A DNA stretch of 36,197 nucleotides, taken from assembly GCA_019636835.1 (NCBI GenBank), contig JAHBWU010000040.1, forward strand, positions 1 through 36,197. The letters are read 5' to 3'. The notes beneath the pieces are model-generated. The model saw nothing but the letters and a program-made list of their open reading frames with translations. It had not been told where the DNA came from and searched no databases. Origin of the DNA: Nitrospira sp. (lineage in GTDB: Bacteria > Nitrospirota > Nitrospiria > Nitrospirales > Nitrospiraceae). This document shows, one piece after another, positions 17,451-25,309 of this stretch (position 1 is the stretch's first letter; each line of letters opens with the position of its first letter). The translations under genes were made by a program, and so were the position numbers.

Positions 17451-18100
17451 GCCACCTCCGGATCCTTCTTGTGGAAGATCATGCATTGGTCAGGGCCGGT
17501 ATGAAAGCGCTCTTGCAAAAAATCGAAGGGATCGAGGTTGTAGCGGACACGGGAGATGGGTTGGAGGCCGTCAAGTATGTGCAGACGGCCGCTCCGGATC
17601 TTGTCCTGATGGATATTGCGATGCCCGGATTGAACGGACTCGATGCGACTGCTCGGGTCGTCAAGGAATCGCCCACCACGCGCGTGATTTTGCTGTCGAT
17701 GCACGCCAATGAAGAATATCTCCGGCAAGCTTTGCAGGTCGGTGCTTCAGGCTATCTGTTGAAAGGCGCAGAATTGGCTGAACTTGAGTTGGCCATCAAG
17801 ACGGTAAGCAGAGGTGAGACCTATCTGACTCCGGCGGTGGCGAGGTACGCCGTGGATGCTTACCGAGTCACGTCCGAAGGTCCCTCTGGCCCATTGGCCA
17901 AGCTCAGCATGCGCCAACGAGAAGTCTTGCAGCTCATTGCTGAAGGGCAAACCACGAAAGATATCGCTCACCGCCTGAATCTGAGCGTGAAAACCGTCGA
18001 AACCCACCGAAGCCAATTGATGGAGCGGCTCGACATTCATGATGTGCCTGGACTCGTCCGTTTCGCGATGCGTGTCGGACTTATTCAGCCCTACTCTTGA
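17447..18100 (+). CDS. NarL/FixJ-family response regulator
   Basis: The product is 217 residues. The N-terminal receiver domain (1-~120) has the acidic pocket ED at 10-11, phospho-acceptor D56 in LVLMDIAMPGLNG, S84 and K106 (GYLLKGAE), all canonical. The C-terminal LuxR-type DNA-binding helix-turn-helix (~150-210) reads LSMRQREVLQLIAEGQTTKDIAHRLNLSVKTVETHRSQLMERLDI, a full match to the GerE/NarL signature (given here in description only as the LSMRQREVLQLIAEG and SVKTVETHRSQLMERL parts). It overlaps the upstream kinase gene by four bases and is surely its cognate partner. Targets are unknown. Confidence 0.96.
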   Translation: MSHLRILLVEDHALVRAGMKALLQKIEGIEVVADTGDGLEAVKYVQTAAPDLVLMDIAMPGLNGLDATARVVKESPTTRVILLSMHANEEYLRQALQVGASGYLLKGAELAELELAIKTVSRGETYLTPAVARYAVDAYRVTSEGPSGPLAKLSMRQREVLQLIAEGQTTKDIAHRLNLSVKTVETHRSQLMERLDIHDVPGLVRFAMRVGLIQPYS

Positions 18101-18269
18101 CCCTCTTCGGTTTCTCCGTACTTCAGCAATCGTTCGGTGAACTCCTATCGTCTCTCAGGGGACTTTCTGCCTTTCTTTCAGGGTTTCCCCGATACGCCTC
18201 TATCTGAGCTTCTGGCAGGTTGTATGCCGGGACCAAAGTACGCGTCACCCATCAGCCGAGAAGGAACTG

Positions 18270-18674
18270 ATGAAGCGGACGTTGCCGCTGCGCACGCTCC
18301 TTGTTGACGACAGTCCCGAGTTTCTCGGACGATTGGAAAAGTGGCTCGTGAGACACCCGAGTTTTGAGATCGTGGGGAAGGCGTATTCGGGGGTCGAAGC
18401 CGTCAAAGAGGTGAGCGCACTTCGTCCGGATCTTGTGCTGATGGACGTGGCGATGCCGCTCATGAATGGGTATGAAGCGGCCTTGAGGATCAAAGAAGGT
18501 GCACACCGAACCATTGTGATCCTGATCTCATTCTTCGATAGGCGTGAAACGAGTGAGCATTGTGATTCGAAAGCCGACGCCTTTCTCAAGAAGGACTCTT
18601 TGTACGAAGACCTGCTTCCCACCGTGGCTCGGCTGTTTCCTGAGCTGTGGGTAGACACGGTCGCCGATCTCTAA
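18270..18674 (+). CDS. Single-domain response regulator (receiver only)
   Basis: This 134-residue protein is a receiver domain without an output domain. It has the acidic pocket DD at 13-14 (LVDDSPEF), phospho-acceptor D59 in LVLMDVAMPLMNG and a lysine pair at 107-108 (AFLKKDSLYEDL). All key residues are present, so it should be phosphorylatable. A GAAGGA ribosome-binding site lies just upstream of the ATG. It follows the kinase/regulator pair by 169 bp in the same direction. It may compete for phosphate from that kinase or act by protein contact. The C-terminal tail (LFPELWVDTVADL) is short and not DNA-binding. Confidence 0.92.
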   Translation: MKRTLPLRTLLVDDSPEFLGRLEKWLVRHPSFEIVGKAYSGVEAVKEVSALRPDLVLMDVAMPLMNGYEAALRIKEGAHRTIVILISFFDRRETSEHCDSKADAFLKKDSLYEDLLPTVARLFPELWVDTVADL

Positions 18675-18709
18675 CCGGTGATACCTCTGAGGACAGGAGG
18701 TGAGACTGC

Positions 18710-19033
18710 ATGAACGTGAAGGGATTCATTCTCGAAGACGATCAGAGGAGGGAATTCGTGCTTGTGTATGAGCAGCCCTATGGACGATTGGGGAAGACAT
18801 TCTCTTTTCGGGGCTGGCAGCGACGGCGTCTGGTTCCTGTGCAATATACGGAACGGCAGCTTCGAAGCATGGTTGGGGAAGTGCTCACCACACTTCAGGA
18901 GTTGTTTGAAACTCTTCCGATACTCATCGAGCACACAGCGGTTGCTTCTTCTGATGCCGTGCATCCTGTGTCATCTGTTTTAGGGTTGAGGAAGAAACGA
19001 CGCCCCAATTCTCCGCAATATGCTCGTCACTGA
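18710..19033 (+). CDS. Small protein of unknown function
   Basis: This 107-residue protein has no family I recognise. A strong ribosome-binding site, AGGAGG at 18695-18700 nine bases before the ATG, and an orderly sequence in the same codon style as its neighbours support a real gene. The first half is mixed beta (FILEDDQRREFVLVYEQPYGRLGKTF), the middle is a helix (ERQLRSMVGEVLTTLQELFETLP), and the tail is basic (LRKKRRPNSPQYARH). It starts 35 bp after the stand-alone receiver gene and probably shares its transcript. Confidence 0.65.
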   Translation: MNVKGFILEDDQRREFVLVYEQPYGRLGKTFSFRGWQRRRLVPVQYTERQLRSMVGEVLTTLQELFETLPILIEHTAVASSDAVHPVSSVLGLRKKRRPNSPQYARH

Positions 19034-19213
19034 CAGGGGACTGCTGCATCGCCGGGAGGGGTGGTAGAGCACAAACCCCACTGCCCGGCTTGCCTATTGC
19101 GCCTAGGTTGTTTATCAGCCGTTCAAAGTCGCGTTGATGTCCGTGCGAAATCTCCTCGCCGTGCCCCACTCGCTTGCAGTATGATACGGCTCCGCTGACT
19201 GAGAGGCGCAGCC

Positions 19214-19606
19214 GTGTTGAAACAGCGTATCGACGCCGTTACGAGAGCCAACCAGAAATTCTACGACGCGTTTGAGAGTCTCGACATCGCCAAGATGGAC
19301 GGGATCTGGGCCCATCAAGAATACGTCACCTGTATACACCCGGGCTGGACGATTCGTTCAGGGTGGCCCGCCGTTCGGGATTCCTGGGTGCTGATCTTCA
19401 ATAACACCTTCTCGATGAAGTTCGAACTCACCGACGTGATGGTCCAGGTGGCAGGCGATATGGCTTGGGTCATTTGTGTCGAGAATCTCACCACACAACA
19501 GTCCGACGAACCGCAACAAGCCAAGGTCCTCGCGACCAACCTTTTCGAACTCATCGGCGATGAGTGGCTGATGATCCATCACCACGGCTCGCCGGTGATG
19601 GGGTGA
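19214..19606 (+). CDS. SnoaL/NTF2-like (DUF4440-type) protein
   Basis: This 130-residue cone-shaped alpha+beta fold protein starts at a GTG (19214) with GAGAGG just upstream. Features of the family are the N-terminal helix pair (NQKFYDAFESLDIAKMDGIW), the EYVTCIHPGWTIRSGWPAVRDSW segment with conserved His-Pro-Gly, and the beta strands MAWVICVENLT and LATNLFELIGDEWLMIHHH. Family members bind small molecules or act as isomerases, and many are uncharacterised. No catalytic role can be assigned. It stands alone, followed by an intergenic repeat region. Confidence 0.85.
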   Translation: MLKQRIDAVTRANQKFYDAFESLDIAKMDGIWAHQEYVTCIHPGWTIRSGWPAVRDSWVLIFNNTFSMKFELTDVMVQVAGDMAWVICVENLTTQQSDEPQQAKVLATNLFELIGDEWLMIHHHGSPVMG

Positions 19607-20162
19607 ACGAGGAGAACGTGGGCAGCCTGGTAGTCTCCTGTGCTCGCGCAACGCGCACACATGTTTTATTGGACGGGGAACAGTGGGCGGTGCTCGTTGC
19701 ATACGCGCAATGAGGAGACCACCAGACTGCCCGCTTAAGAGAGAGGATAGGAAAGAGAATTTGGCGGTGCACGCTCAATGCGCCCTGGGGAAAACCACAC
19801 AACGCCCCGCCTTCTGAGAGGGAAGGGGGATTAAGAGTGCTCGCACAGCCCGCACACAGATCAGTCGGATTTTTGCTGGATGATGGTGTGCTCGCTGCAT
19901 GCGCGCAATGGGGAGACCACCAGGCCACCCGCTTGAAAGGGAAGGAGAAAGAGATTGGCGATGCTCGGTGAATGAACGGAGGAGAAACCACACCGCACGC
20001 ATAAGAAGCCGTGATACATAGTCCAGCAGGCGCAACTCATGGAAACGGCAATGAGTATCACGTATTGTTCACGAACAAAAGTGTCGTGTGCTATGGGCAG
20101 AAAGTCGAAGATCTGGCGCTTATGCGGACCGGTCCAAACATTGTTAGCGGCACAGCGGGACC
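19607..20162. other. Intergenic region with imperfect tandem repeat
   Basis: No gene is supported. The stretch holds two diverged copies of a ~197-bp unit (separate entry). Frames open on the minus strand here simply reflect the repeat: both copies translate to similar peptides (WWSPHCA...), with no initiation signals. Confidence 0.6.
19641..19995. repeat. Two-copy imperfect tandem repeat, unit ~197 bp
   Basis: Copy 1 starts at 19641 and copy 2 at 19838. The best-conserved core starts at 19691 and 19889: 42 of the first 50 bases agree by my count, including GCGCAATG(A/G)GGAGACCACCAG. Both copies end in a GAAAACCACAC / GAAACCACAC motif. Copy boundaries are approximate. Confidence 0.7.
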
Positions 20163-20828
20163 ATGCAGTTTGAACTGAGTCACGATAGACGAAACATCTC
20201 AGATAGCGATTTGCTATCAGATCTTCGTCGCGTTGCCTCCGAGCATTCGGAGCAGCAAGTAAAGCAGCGCACATATGAAGATCACGGCAAATATGGTGTT
20301 ACAACTGTCATTCGCCGTTTTGGCACATGGAATGCTGCGGTCGAGGCGGCCGGGTTAGAAACCACAGTGGAACGGAACATTCCAGACGAGAAGTTGTTTT
20401 CGGCCCTCTACGACTTATGGGTTTCTCTTGGCCGTCAACCCAGCTACTCGGAAGTTCAAAAGCCTGCATGCCTGTTTCATGTTGCCACGTATGAGCGTCG
20501 ATTTGGCTCGTGGAGGCAGGCACTAGAGGTGTTTGTTTCATATGCCAATTCTGAAGGTATGGCTTCGCCTGAAGCAGTCGAAACAACGGGCGTTGTTTCG
20601 AGCCGCACCACCCGCTGTCCAGACTTGCGGCTACGCTTCAAGGTGCTCCAGCGCGACCGCTTTCGTTGCTGTGCGTGTGGCGCATCCCCATCGGTTACCC
20701 CAGGCGTTGTACTTGAAGTAGACCACATTAAGCCATGGTCAAAAGGAGGCGAAACCAATATTGATAACCTCCAAACATTATGCGCAGCCTGCAACCAAGG
20801 AAAAACAAACCACCATGAAGAGCAGTAA
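20163..20828 (+). CDS. HNH endonuclease with homing-endonuclease-associated repeats
   Basis: The product is 221 residues. The N-terminal half contains two similar helical repeats, around residues 15-68 (LLSDLRRVASEH ... YGVTTVIRRFGTWNAAVEAAG) and 75-125 (LFSALYDLWVSLGRQPSY ... ATYERRFGSWRQALEVF). These are homing-endonuclease-associated repeats that contact DNA. The C-terminal third is an HNH domain: RDRFRCCACGASP, then VLEVDHIKPWSKGGETNIDNLQTLC and CNQGK, with two Cys pairs for zinc and the HNH His in EVDHI. It is probably a DNA-nicking or cutting enzyme of mobile or selfish origin. It sits outside any visible intron, beside a repeat patch. Nothing around it indicates a restriction system. 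Confidence 0.9.
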   Translation: MQFELSHDRRNISDSDLLSDLRRVASEHSEQQVKQRTYEDHGKYGVTTVIRRFGTWNAAVEAAGLETTVERNIPDEKLFSALYDLWVSLGRQPSYSEVQKPACLFHVATYERRFGSWRQALEVFVSYANSEGMASPEAVETTGVVSSRTTRCPDLRLRFKVLQRDRFRCCACGASPSVTPGVVLEVDHIKPWSKGGETNIDNLQTLCAACNQGKTNHHEEQ

Positions 20829-21004
20829 ACCGCATAATAGGCCGCTCCAGCGGCGCGGCCAAAAGCTGATGGACGGGAATGGGGTCTGAAACCGCCTGGT
20901 CGGGCACCAGTGAGACTTTCCTCAAGGTGGAGGTTTTCATCTATTGCGGCCATGGAAACATCCCTGATTTCGATGCAATCATAAGCTGATAGGTAGCTCG
21001 GAAC
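20829..21004. other. Intergenic spacer
   Basis: This GC-rich spacer follows the HNH gene. A frame on the opposite strand covers it but has no coding character that I trust. Confidence 0.4.
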
Positions 21005-21364
21005 ATGGCTCACAACCGAAGCACCAAGAGACACCTTCGATCACGGCTTGAGAAAGATGCTGGCGACGAAGCTGAGCCACTTTCCAAAGAGTGGATCAAG
21101 GAGGTCAAGCGGCGAGTGCGGGATGCCGAAGATCCGGTACGATACATAGTTGCGTCAGAGTTCAGTCGGCGGTTTGTGCTCTACTACAACGTGTCATCTG
21201 ATTCATTCGTCATGAACAGTCCGGAGCATGGGACGCAGTTCAAAAGACGCGAGATTGCCGAGCGCGTGGTACAGCTTCTCGGAAAACATCATGTCCTCGT
21301 CAAATTCACAACGAAGAACGGAAAATTGAGGCGGCTGTCTCCTGTCCGTCGGAAGCCTGGATAA
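21005..21364 (+). CDS. Small basic protein of unknown function
   Basis: This 119-residue protein is rich in Arg and Lys, especially near both ends (HNRSTKRHLRSRLEK, KNGKLRRLSPVRRKPG), compatible with nucleic-acid binding. The middle (YIVASEFSRRFVLYYNVSSDSFVMN) looks like paired beta strands, followed by an amphipathic helix (KRREIAERVVQLLGKHHVLV). I recognise no family. It lies between the HNH nuclease and the acetyltransferase with no obvious operon link. There is only a weak ribosome-binding site, so the start is tentative. Confidence 0.55.
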   Translation: MAHNRSTKRHLRSRLEKDAGDEAEPLSKEWIKEVKRRVRDAEDPVRYIVASEFSRRFVLYYNVSSDSFVMNSPEHGTQFKRREIAERVVQLLGKHHVLVKFTTKNGKLRRLSPVRRKPG

Positions 21365-21400
21365 GGGAATAGCAGCGAATCGAGTCGTGCCCGTCTGCTT

Positions 21401-21850
21401 ATGACCCGCACCACCGTACGTCGAGCGAGTATTCAGGATCTTGACCGGTTGGTGCCGTTGTTCGATGCCTACCGCCAATTCTATGGACAGCAGTCAGATC
21501 TGATTGTTGCCAGGCAATTCTTGAGTGATCGTCTTGTCCGTAATGAATCCGTGGTGCTCATAGCCGAAGATTGTGCTGGGAGTGCGATTGGTTTTGTGCA
21601 GCTGTACCCGACCTTTTTATCCATTCTTGCCGCGCCGATGTATGTGCTGAGCGACTTGTTCGTCATACCTATGGTCAGGCGACGAGGTGTTGGAACTCGA
21701 TTGCTCGTGTCTGCTGCAGAGACCGCTCGTATGGCTGGCGCAGTTCGCTTGGAACTGGCGACTGCGATCACCAATATTTCAGCACAAAAGCTCTATGAAG
21801 CGTTGGGGTGGCAGCGGGATGAATTCTATCAGTACGGCTTGTCGCTGTAG
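21401..21850 (+). CDS. GNAT-family N-acetyltransferase
   Basis: The product is 149 residues. The acetyl-CoA pyrophosphate-binding loop (motif A) is RRRGVGTRLL at 93-102, preceded by the strand YVLSDLFVIPMV. The C-terminal LATAITNISAQKLYEALGWQRDEFYQYGLSL is the usual motif B ending of this family. It transfers an acetyl group from acetyl-CoA to an amine of an unknown substrate in the cytoplasm. It starts 36 bp after the small basic protein gene. The N-terminus (TTVRRASIQDLDRLVPLFDAYRQFYG) is typical, which supports the ATG at 21401. Confidence 0.92.
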   Translation: MTRTTVRRASIQDLDRLVPLFDAYRQFYGQQSDLIVARQFLSDRLVRNESVVLIAEDCAGSAIGFVQLYPTFLSILAAPMYVLSDLFVIPMVRRRGVGTRLLVSAAETARMAGAVRLELATAITNISAQKLYEALGWQRDEFYQYGLSL

Positions 21851-21868
21851 CAGAGTGAAGGTAATTAG

Positions 21869-22178
21869 CAGGCTGCGGAAAAACTCATTTTGCTTCTGTT
21901 GCCGCGACAGATATCGAGGTTTTAGACGATACCAACTAGCTGCGCAGGATGCTCAAAAAGGCCGTCCAGCAAGGCCGCAGCGAGGTCCGCGACGCGAAGA
22001 ATAATGAGCGTCATGTTTGCGGACGGGCGCGAGTCGGTGAGCGCCCAGTGTCTGAGTGGCGAGGCGTATTCTTTTTCACCCACCCCGCCCCGAGCTGCCC
22101 TGGCAGCTCTTGCCCGGTTGGTACGTTGAGCCTCTGAGTGAGACGAGAACGCCGCTGGCGGACTTTTTCGGCATCCTG
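21869..22178. repeat. Palindromic intergenic element with terminal inverted repeats
   Basis: The main unit is 21944-22178. Its left end CAGGATGCTCAAAAAGGC pairs with the right end GACTTTTTCGGCATCCTG (15 of 18 positions match when one is reversed). A perfect 8-bp hairpin, GAGCTGCC-CT-GGCAGCTC, sits at 22092-22109. A third copy of the end motif, CAGGCTGCGGAAAAACTC, at 21869-21886 suggests a nested or truncated second unit. The element is related to 31022-31144 (shared end motif and shared GCAAGGCCGCAG core). No transposase is encoded. It abuts the stop codon of the minus-strand gene at 22179. Confidence 0.7.
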
Positions 22179-22415
22179 TTAGAGCTTCGGTGCAGCGGCG
22201 GGTACTTCATCCGTCCGGATGGTTTTCATCCATTCGGCAGTGATGGTATCTCGTTCCTCCATCGTCATGCCGGCATAGGCGTGGAACATCTGTGTGCCAC
22301 GGCGACGGCGCCACGTGAGAAAGCTGAGGAAATGGTCTTTGCAGATGGAACGCGTGCCGGCCGGAGCATAGGGATTCTCCAGGCAATTGGACACGCAACA
22401 GTGACTATCCAACAT
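22179..22415 (-). CDS. Small Cys-rich protein of unknown function (possible zinc-binding)
   Basis: The product is 78 residues from the ATG at 22415. An AGGAG at 22427-22423 sits seven bases upstream, which fixes this start over one 54 bp earlier. The N-terminus has MLDSHCCVSNCLENPYAPAG followed by CKDH, giving a C-x3-C ... C-x2-H arrangement that could bind zinc. The rest is helical with a WRRRRG basic patch and MTMEERDTITAEWMKTI. I do not recognise a family. The gene is convergent with the acetyltransferase across the palindromic element and divergent from the PhoD-like gene, with about 110 bp between the starts. Confidence 0.6.
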   Translation of the reverse strand: MLDSHCCVSNCLENPYAPAGTRSICKDHFLSFLTWRRRRGTQMFHAYAGMTMEERDTITAEWMKTIRTDEVPAAAPKL

Positions 22416-22525
22416 CTCGGTTCTCCTGCGAACGTGTTCAGTATGCCGGTCGGCTGTGCCGATTTTCAAGCCCGATGTCCAGTGTCGCTTGACCTCTTCA
22501 TCAGCTATAGGGTAGAAGCGCCTTG

Positions 22526-23995
22526 ATGCGAGCGTTCTTTCGGTTTGCTGGTTGCTTTGCCCTAGTCTCTCTGATCATTGGCTGTGCTGTTTTTTCAAGT
22601 GAGAGCGTTCGATCCAGCAGTTCGTCCGAGGGAAAGCCCTTTGTGGGCTCGGATTTCTTGCCCCAAGGTGTTGCAGTCGGCGATATCAGCGCGCAAAGAG
22701 CGTTGCTTTGGCTGCGTACCGACGGACCTGCCTCGGTTCAGATTGAGTGGGCCACGGTCTCACGCTGGGAACGGGCCTCGAAACTTGCCACGGTCATGGC
22801 TCCGGTGTCGAGAACGGCATCCGTCACGACGACCGCGGAGACGGACTATACCCTGATTATTCCACTGGAAGATCTGATCCCCGCAACACGCTATCGATAT
22901 CATGTTTTGGTCGGTTCTGCCGACCAGACCGCAAGGCGGCTTTCTGCGAGTCTTGCGGCCATGGGCGAATTCACTACCCTGCCGGATGAGAAGACCTCCG
23001 CCACGGTGACGTTTGCCTGGAGCGGAGATCTCGGCGGCCAGAAGCGATGTCGCCAAGGCGCCGGCGGCTATCCGATCTTCGACGTCATCCGCCGACAACA
23101 TCCCGACTTCTTTCTGTTTCTCGGCGATACGATTTATAGCGACGATATCTGTCCCTCTCCTCCGAACGAGCCGGGTGCCGATTTCAAAGCGACCACGCTG
23201 CAGACCTATCGAGTGCGGCACCGTTATCAGCGCGGCGCCGAGGCGCTCCAGCGATTCTTGAGAACAGTGCCGGTGTATGTGATCTGGGATGATCATGAAG
23301 TGAGGAACGATTTTGCCGGCCCGTATGACGAGCAGATGCCTGCAGGCCGTCAGGCATTACGCGAATACTGGCCGATCGCGTCTCCGGAAGAGGATCTCCA
23401 TCGCATGTATCGGAGTGTTCGATACGGGGCGGATCTCGAACTTTTTATACTGGATACCAGGCAGTATCGCAGCCGGAACGAGGACAGAGACGGCCCATTC
23501 AAAACGATGCTGGGGGATGCGCAATTGAAATGGCTGCTCGATGGACTCCGCGCCTCTACGGCAACGTGGAAAGTCATCGCCACGTCCGTTCCACTGTCGG
23601 TTGAGAAAGTTGGTCTGGGCAACGACGGATGGGGAAATGAGCCAAGCGGCACCGGCTTTGGAAGAGAACGGCAGGTGATTGTCGATGCCATCCTCGGACA
23701 AACGATCAAGAACGTCGTGTTTCTTGCCGGGGATGTGCATTGGGTCCAAGCCAACGCCTATGATCCTAATCAAGACGGGGTCATCGATTTTCATGAGTAT
23801 ATGGTAGGTCCACTCTCCGCCAGGCCGGGAAGGCTTACCGCCGCCAGCGATGAATTGCATCCCGTGCGATTGGTGAATGAGGCGGGGTACCAGAACTTCG
23901 GCCTGGTCCGTGTTACGAAGGACGCGTTCGAAGTGACAGTGGTGGACGAGGCGGGGACCAAGCGATTTTCTCACGTTGTGCCGGCTAGGCCGTAG
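22526..23995 (+). CDS. PhoD-like alkaline phosphatase, lipoprotein
   Basis: This 489-residue phosphodiesterase/phosphatase of the metallophosphatase type has a lipoprotein signal, LVSLIIGC with C20, so it is anchored outside the cytoplasm. An N-terminal Fn3-like domain (~40-150; GVAVGDISAQRALLWLRTDG, ATRYRYHVLVG) precedes the catalytic domain. Metal-binding motifs are WSGDLGG, FLFLGDTIYSDD, IWDDHEVRNDF and VFLAGDVHW, all intact. Length fits PhoD family members. It probably releases phosphate from phosphodiesters, but PhoD-like proteins vary and no Pho box or transporter is nearby. A TTG directly before the ATG could also start the frame; I prefer the ATG. Confidence 0.93.
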   Translation: MRAFFRFAGCFALVSLIIGCAVFSSESVRSSSSSEGKPFVGSDFLPQGVAVGDISAQRALLWLRTDGPASVQIEWATVSRWERASKLATVMAPVSRTASVTTTAETDYTLIIPLEDLIPATRYRYHVLVGSADQTARRLSASLAAMGEFTTLPDEKTSATVTFAWSGDLGGQKRCRQGAGGYPIFDVIRRQHPDFFLFLGDTIYSDDICPSPPNEPGADFKATTLQTYRVRHRYQRGAEALQRFLRTVPVYVIWDDHEVRNDFAGPYDEQMPAGRQALREYWPIASPEEDLHRMYRSVRYGADLELFILDTRQYRSRNEDRDGPFKTMLGDAQLKWLLDGLRASTATWKVIATSVPLSVEKVGLGNDGWGNEPSGTGFGRERQVIVDAILGQTIKNVVFLAGDVHWVQANAYDPNQDGVIDFHEYMVGPLSARPGRLTAASDELHPVRLVNEAGYQNFGLVRVTKDAFEVTVVDEAGTKRFSHVVPARP

Positions 23996-24104
23996 GCCGA
24001 TCTTCCCGCTCAAGCCCCTTGCAATTGCGGCGGATGGCCGGTTACCGTACGGCTCCCGAGGTCATTGGTCAGTCCACTTCAACGATAGCAAGGGGGCACA
24101 TGTC

Positions 24105-24587
24105 ATGTCAGGATTGATGTCCGCCGATGATATTTTCTCGAAAGCGGAAGCGGCGGCCGTAGCGGCGACCGGGCCGGATGAAAAGGCCCTGCAAATCGAT
24201 TATGACGGATTGAGAGAAAAATTTCGCAAGGCGTTGGGCGACCGAAAAGTCGCGCTTTGCCACATCAATAAATTTTTACCGGAAGGGTATGAGGATCAAG
24301 GTCGGTTTAATGTGGTCCTACTGACGGCGGGCAATGTGGTATTCGACATCGTCATTGGTGATTCCTATTTTCGGTACGATGTTGTGTCGGTCGGTCAACT
24401 GGACAAGGTGCAGCTGATCGACGCGATGTGGGACAACCGAGAAAAACGTCGAGAAGAGCCGTTCTTAAGCCTTCGCTTGATGCACGGTGAGGAAACGCAT
24501 CTGCTGTTGGCGCTTGACGACAATGAACGGGCGAGTCTGCTGAAGTTTGCCTCAGCGGTCACGGCGGCACGCAATCCGGAACGCTGA
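24105..24587 (+). CDS. Conserved-looking protein of unknown function
   Basis: The product is 160 residues from ATG 24105; AAGGGGG lies about ten bases upstream, while an earlier start at 23976 would overlap the PhoD gene. The protein is soluble, with an N-terminal Ala/Glu helix (SADDIFSKAEAAAVAATG). It then alternates strands and helices (VALCHINKFLPEGYEDQGRFNVVLL, VVFDIVIGDSYFRYDVVSV). The C-terminal half (FLSLRLMHGEETHLLLALDDNERASLLKFASAV) resembles a PH-like or small beta-barrel fold by pattern only. I cannot name a family. It is co-oriented with the phosphatase gene, 109 bp downstream. Confidence 0.7.
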   Translation: MSGLMSADDIFSKAEAAAVAATGPDEKALQIDYDGLREKFRKALGDRKVALCHINKFLPEGYEDQGRFNVVLLTAGNVVFDIVIGDSYFRYDVVSVGQLDKVQLIDAMWDNREKRREEPFLSLRLMHGEETHLLLALDDNERASLLKFASAVTAARNPER

Positions 24588-24673
24588 GGTGTCGGGCACA
24601 CACACATCTTTTCTAATGAAGTGACTATATTCCAGCTCCGTGAATGGCAATCAAAAGAGCTATGCAGGTGAGT

Positions 24674-25309
24674 CTAGCTAATTGATTGCTCCATATGCGA
24701 ACAATACTTGATAATCCTGGCTGGATTGCCCCCCGCTACAACCATGGGTGGTACATGTTTGGTGACAACACTATTGGCAGCAATTACCGAACCGTTTCCG
24801 ATGGTAACACCTGGAAGGATTATTGAATTAGCTCCGATCCAGACATTGTCTTCGATCTTAATAGGTCTGCTTTTACCTCTTGTATTAATTCTATTCTCAA
24901 CCCCTGGGAACGATAGGTCATGCGCGTCGGAATCAAAGATCTGGCAGTTTGCTGCTATCAAGCAGTTATTCCCGATTTCAACTGATTGGTATGCGTGTAT
25001 ACAGGTTCCATGTATTCGTGTTTTTTTTCCGATTCGTATCCGTGCCCCAGGTCTATCAGCATATAGTTTTACAGGAGAGTGCATATTGATGTGATAGCCT
25101 TTATTTTGCGAGTTCAGCGTGACGCCATCTCCAATGGACAATTTACTTCCTTCTCGAATATCGATGAGTGGCTGGCCGTTCAGAATGAGTTTTCCATTAA
25201 CTTCGATGTTGGGTTTTCGCGATATCCATAATATATAGAATCTATACCAGAGAGCGGCCGCAGCACTTAGTGGGTTGCTAGTTACTACACGAAAGAAGCG
25301 TTCAAGCAT
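24674..25309 (-). CDS. Left-handed beta-helix (hexapeptide-repeat) acyltransferase
   Basis: The product is 211 residues from ATG 25309, with AGGTGAG directly upstream; a GTG at 25318 is less likely. The body consists of hexapeptide repeats: IEVNGKLILNGQPLIDIREGSKLSIGD, then RIRIGKKTRIHGTCIHAYQSVEIGNNCLIAANC, then the C-terminal VWIGANSIILPGVTIGNGSVIAANSVVTK (quoted in parts). The last segment plus VVAGGNPARIIK is the signature end of the maltose/galactoside O-acetyltransferase (WbbJ/LacA) group. The DSDAHD segment supplies the catalytic His. It probably O-acetylates a sugar in a surface polysaccharide. No other glycan gene is nearby and its base composition is markedly AT-richer than both sides, so it looks like an isolated transferred gene. 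Confidence 0.9.
   Translation of the reverse strand: MLERFFRVVTSNPLSAAAALWYRFYILWISRKPNIEVNGKLILNGQPLIDIREGSKLSIGDGVTLNSQNKGYHINMHSPVKLYADRPGARIRIGKKTRIHGTCIHAYQSVEIGNNCLIAANCQIFDSDAHDLSFPGVENRINTRGKSRPIKIEDNVWIGANSIILPGVTIGNGSVIAANSVVTKHVPPMVVAGGNPARIIKYCSHMEQSIS

Noticed and set aside
19641..19995. CRISPR array
   Set aside because: Only two long, diverged copies; no short identical repeats with unique spacers and no cas genes.
20477..21034. Minus-strand 185-codon frame
   Set aside because: Antisense to the HNH domain, low-quality composition and no motifs.
22056..22526. Plus-strand 156-codon frame
   Set aside because: Runs through the palindromic element and antisense to the Cys-rich protein gene; no family features and no ribosome-binding site.
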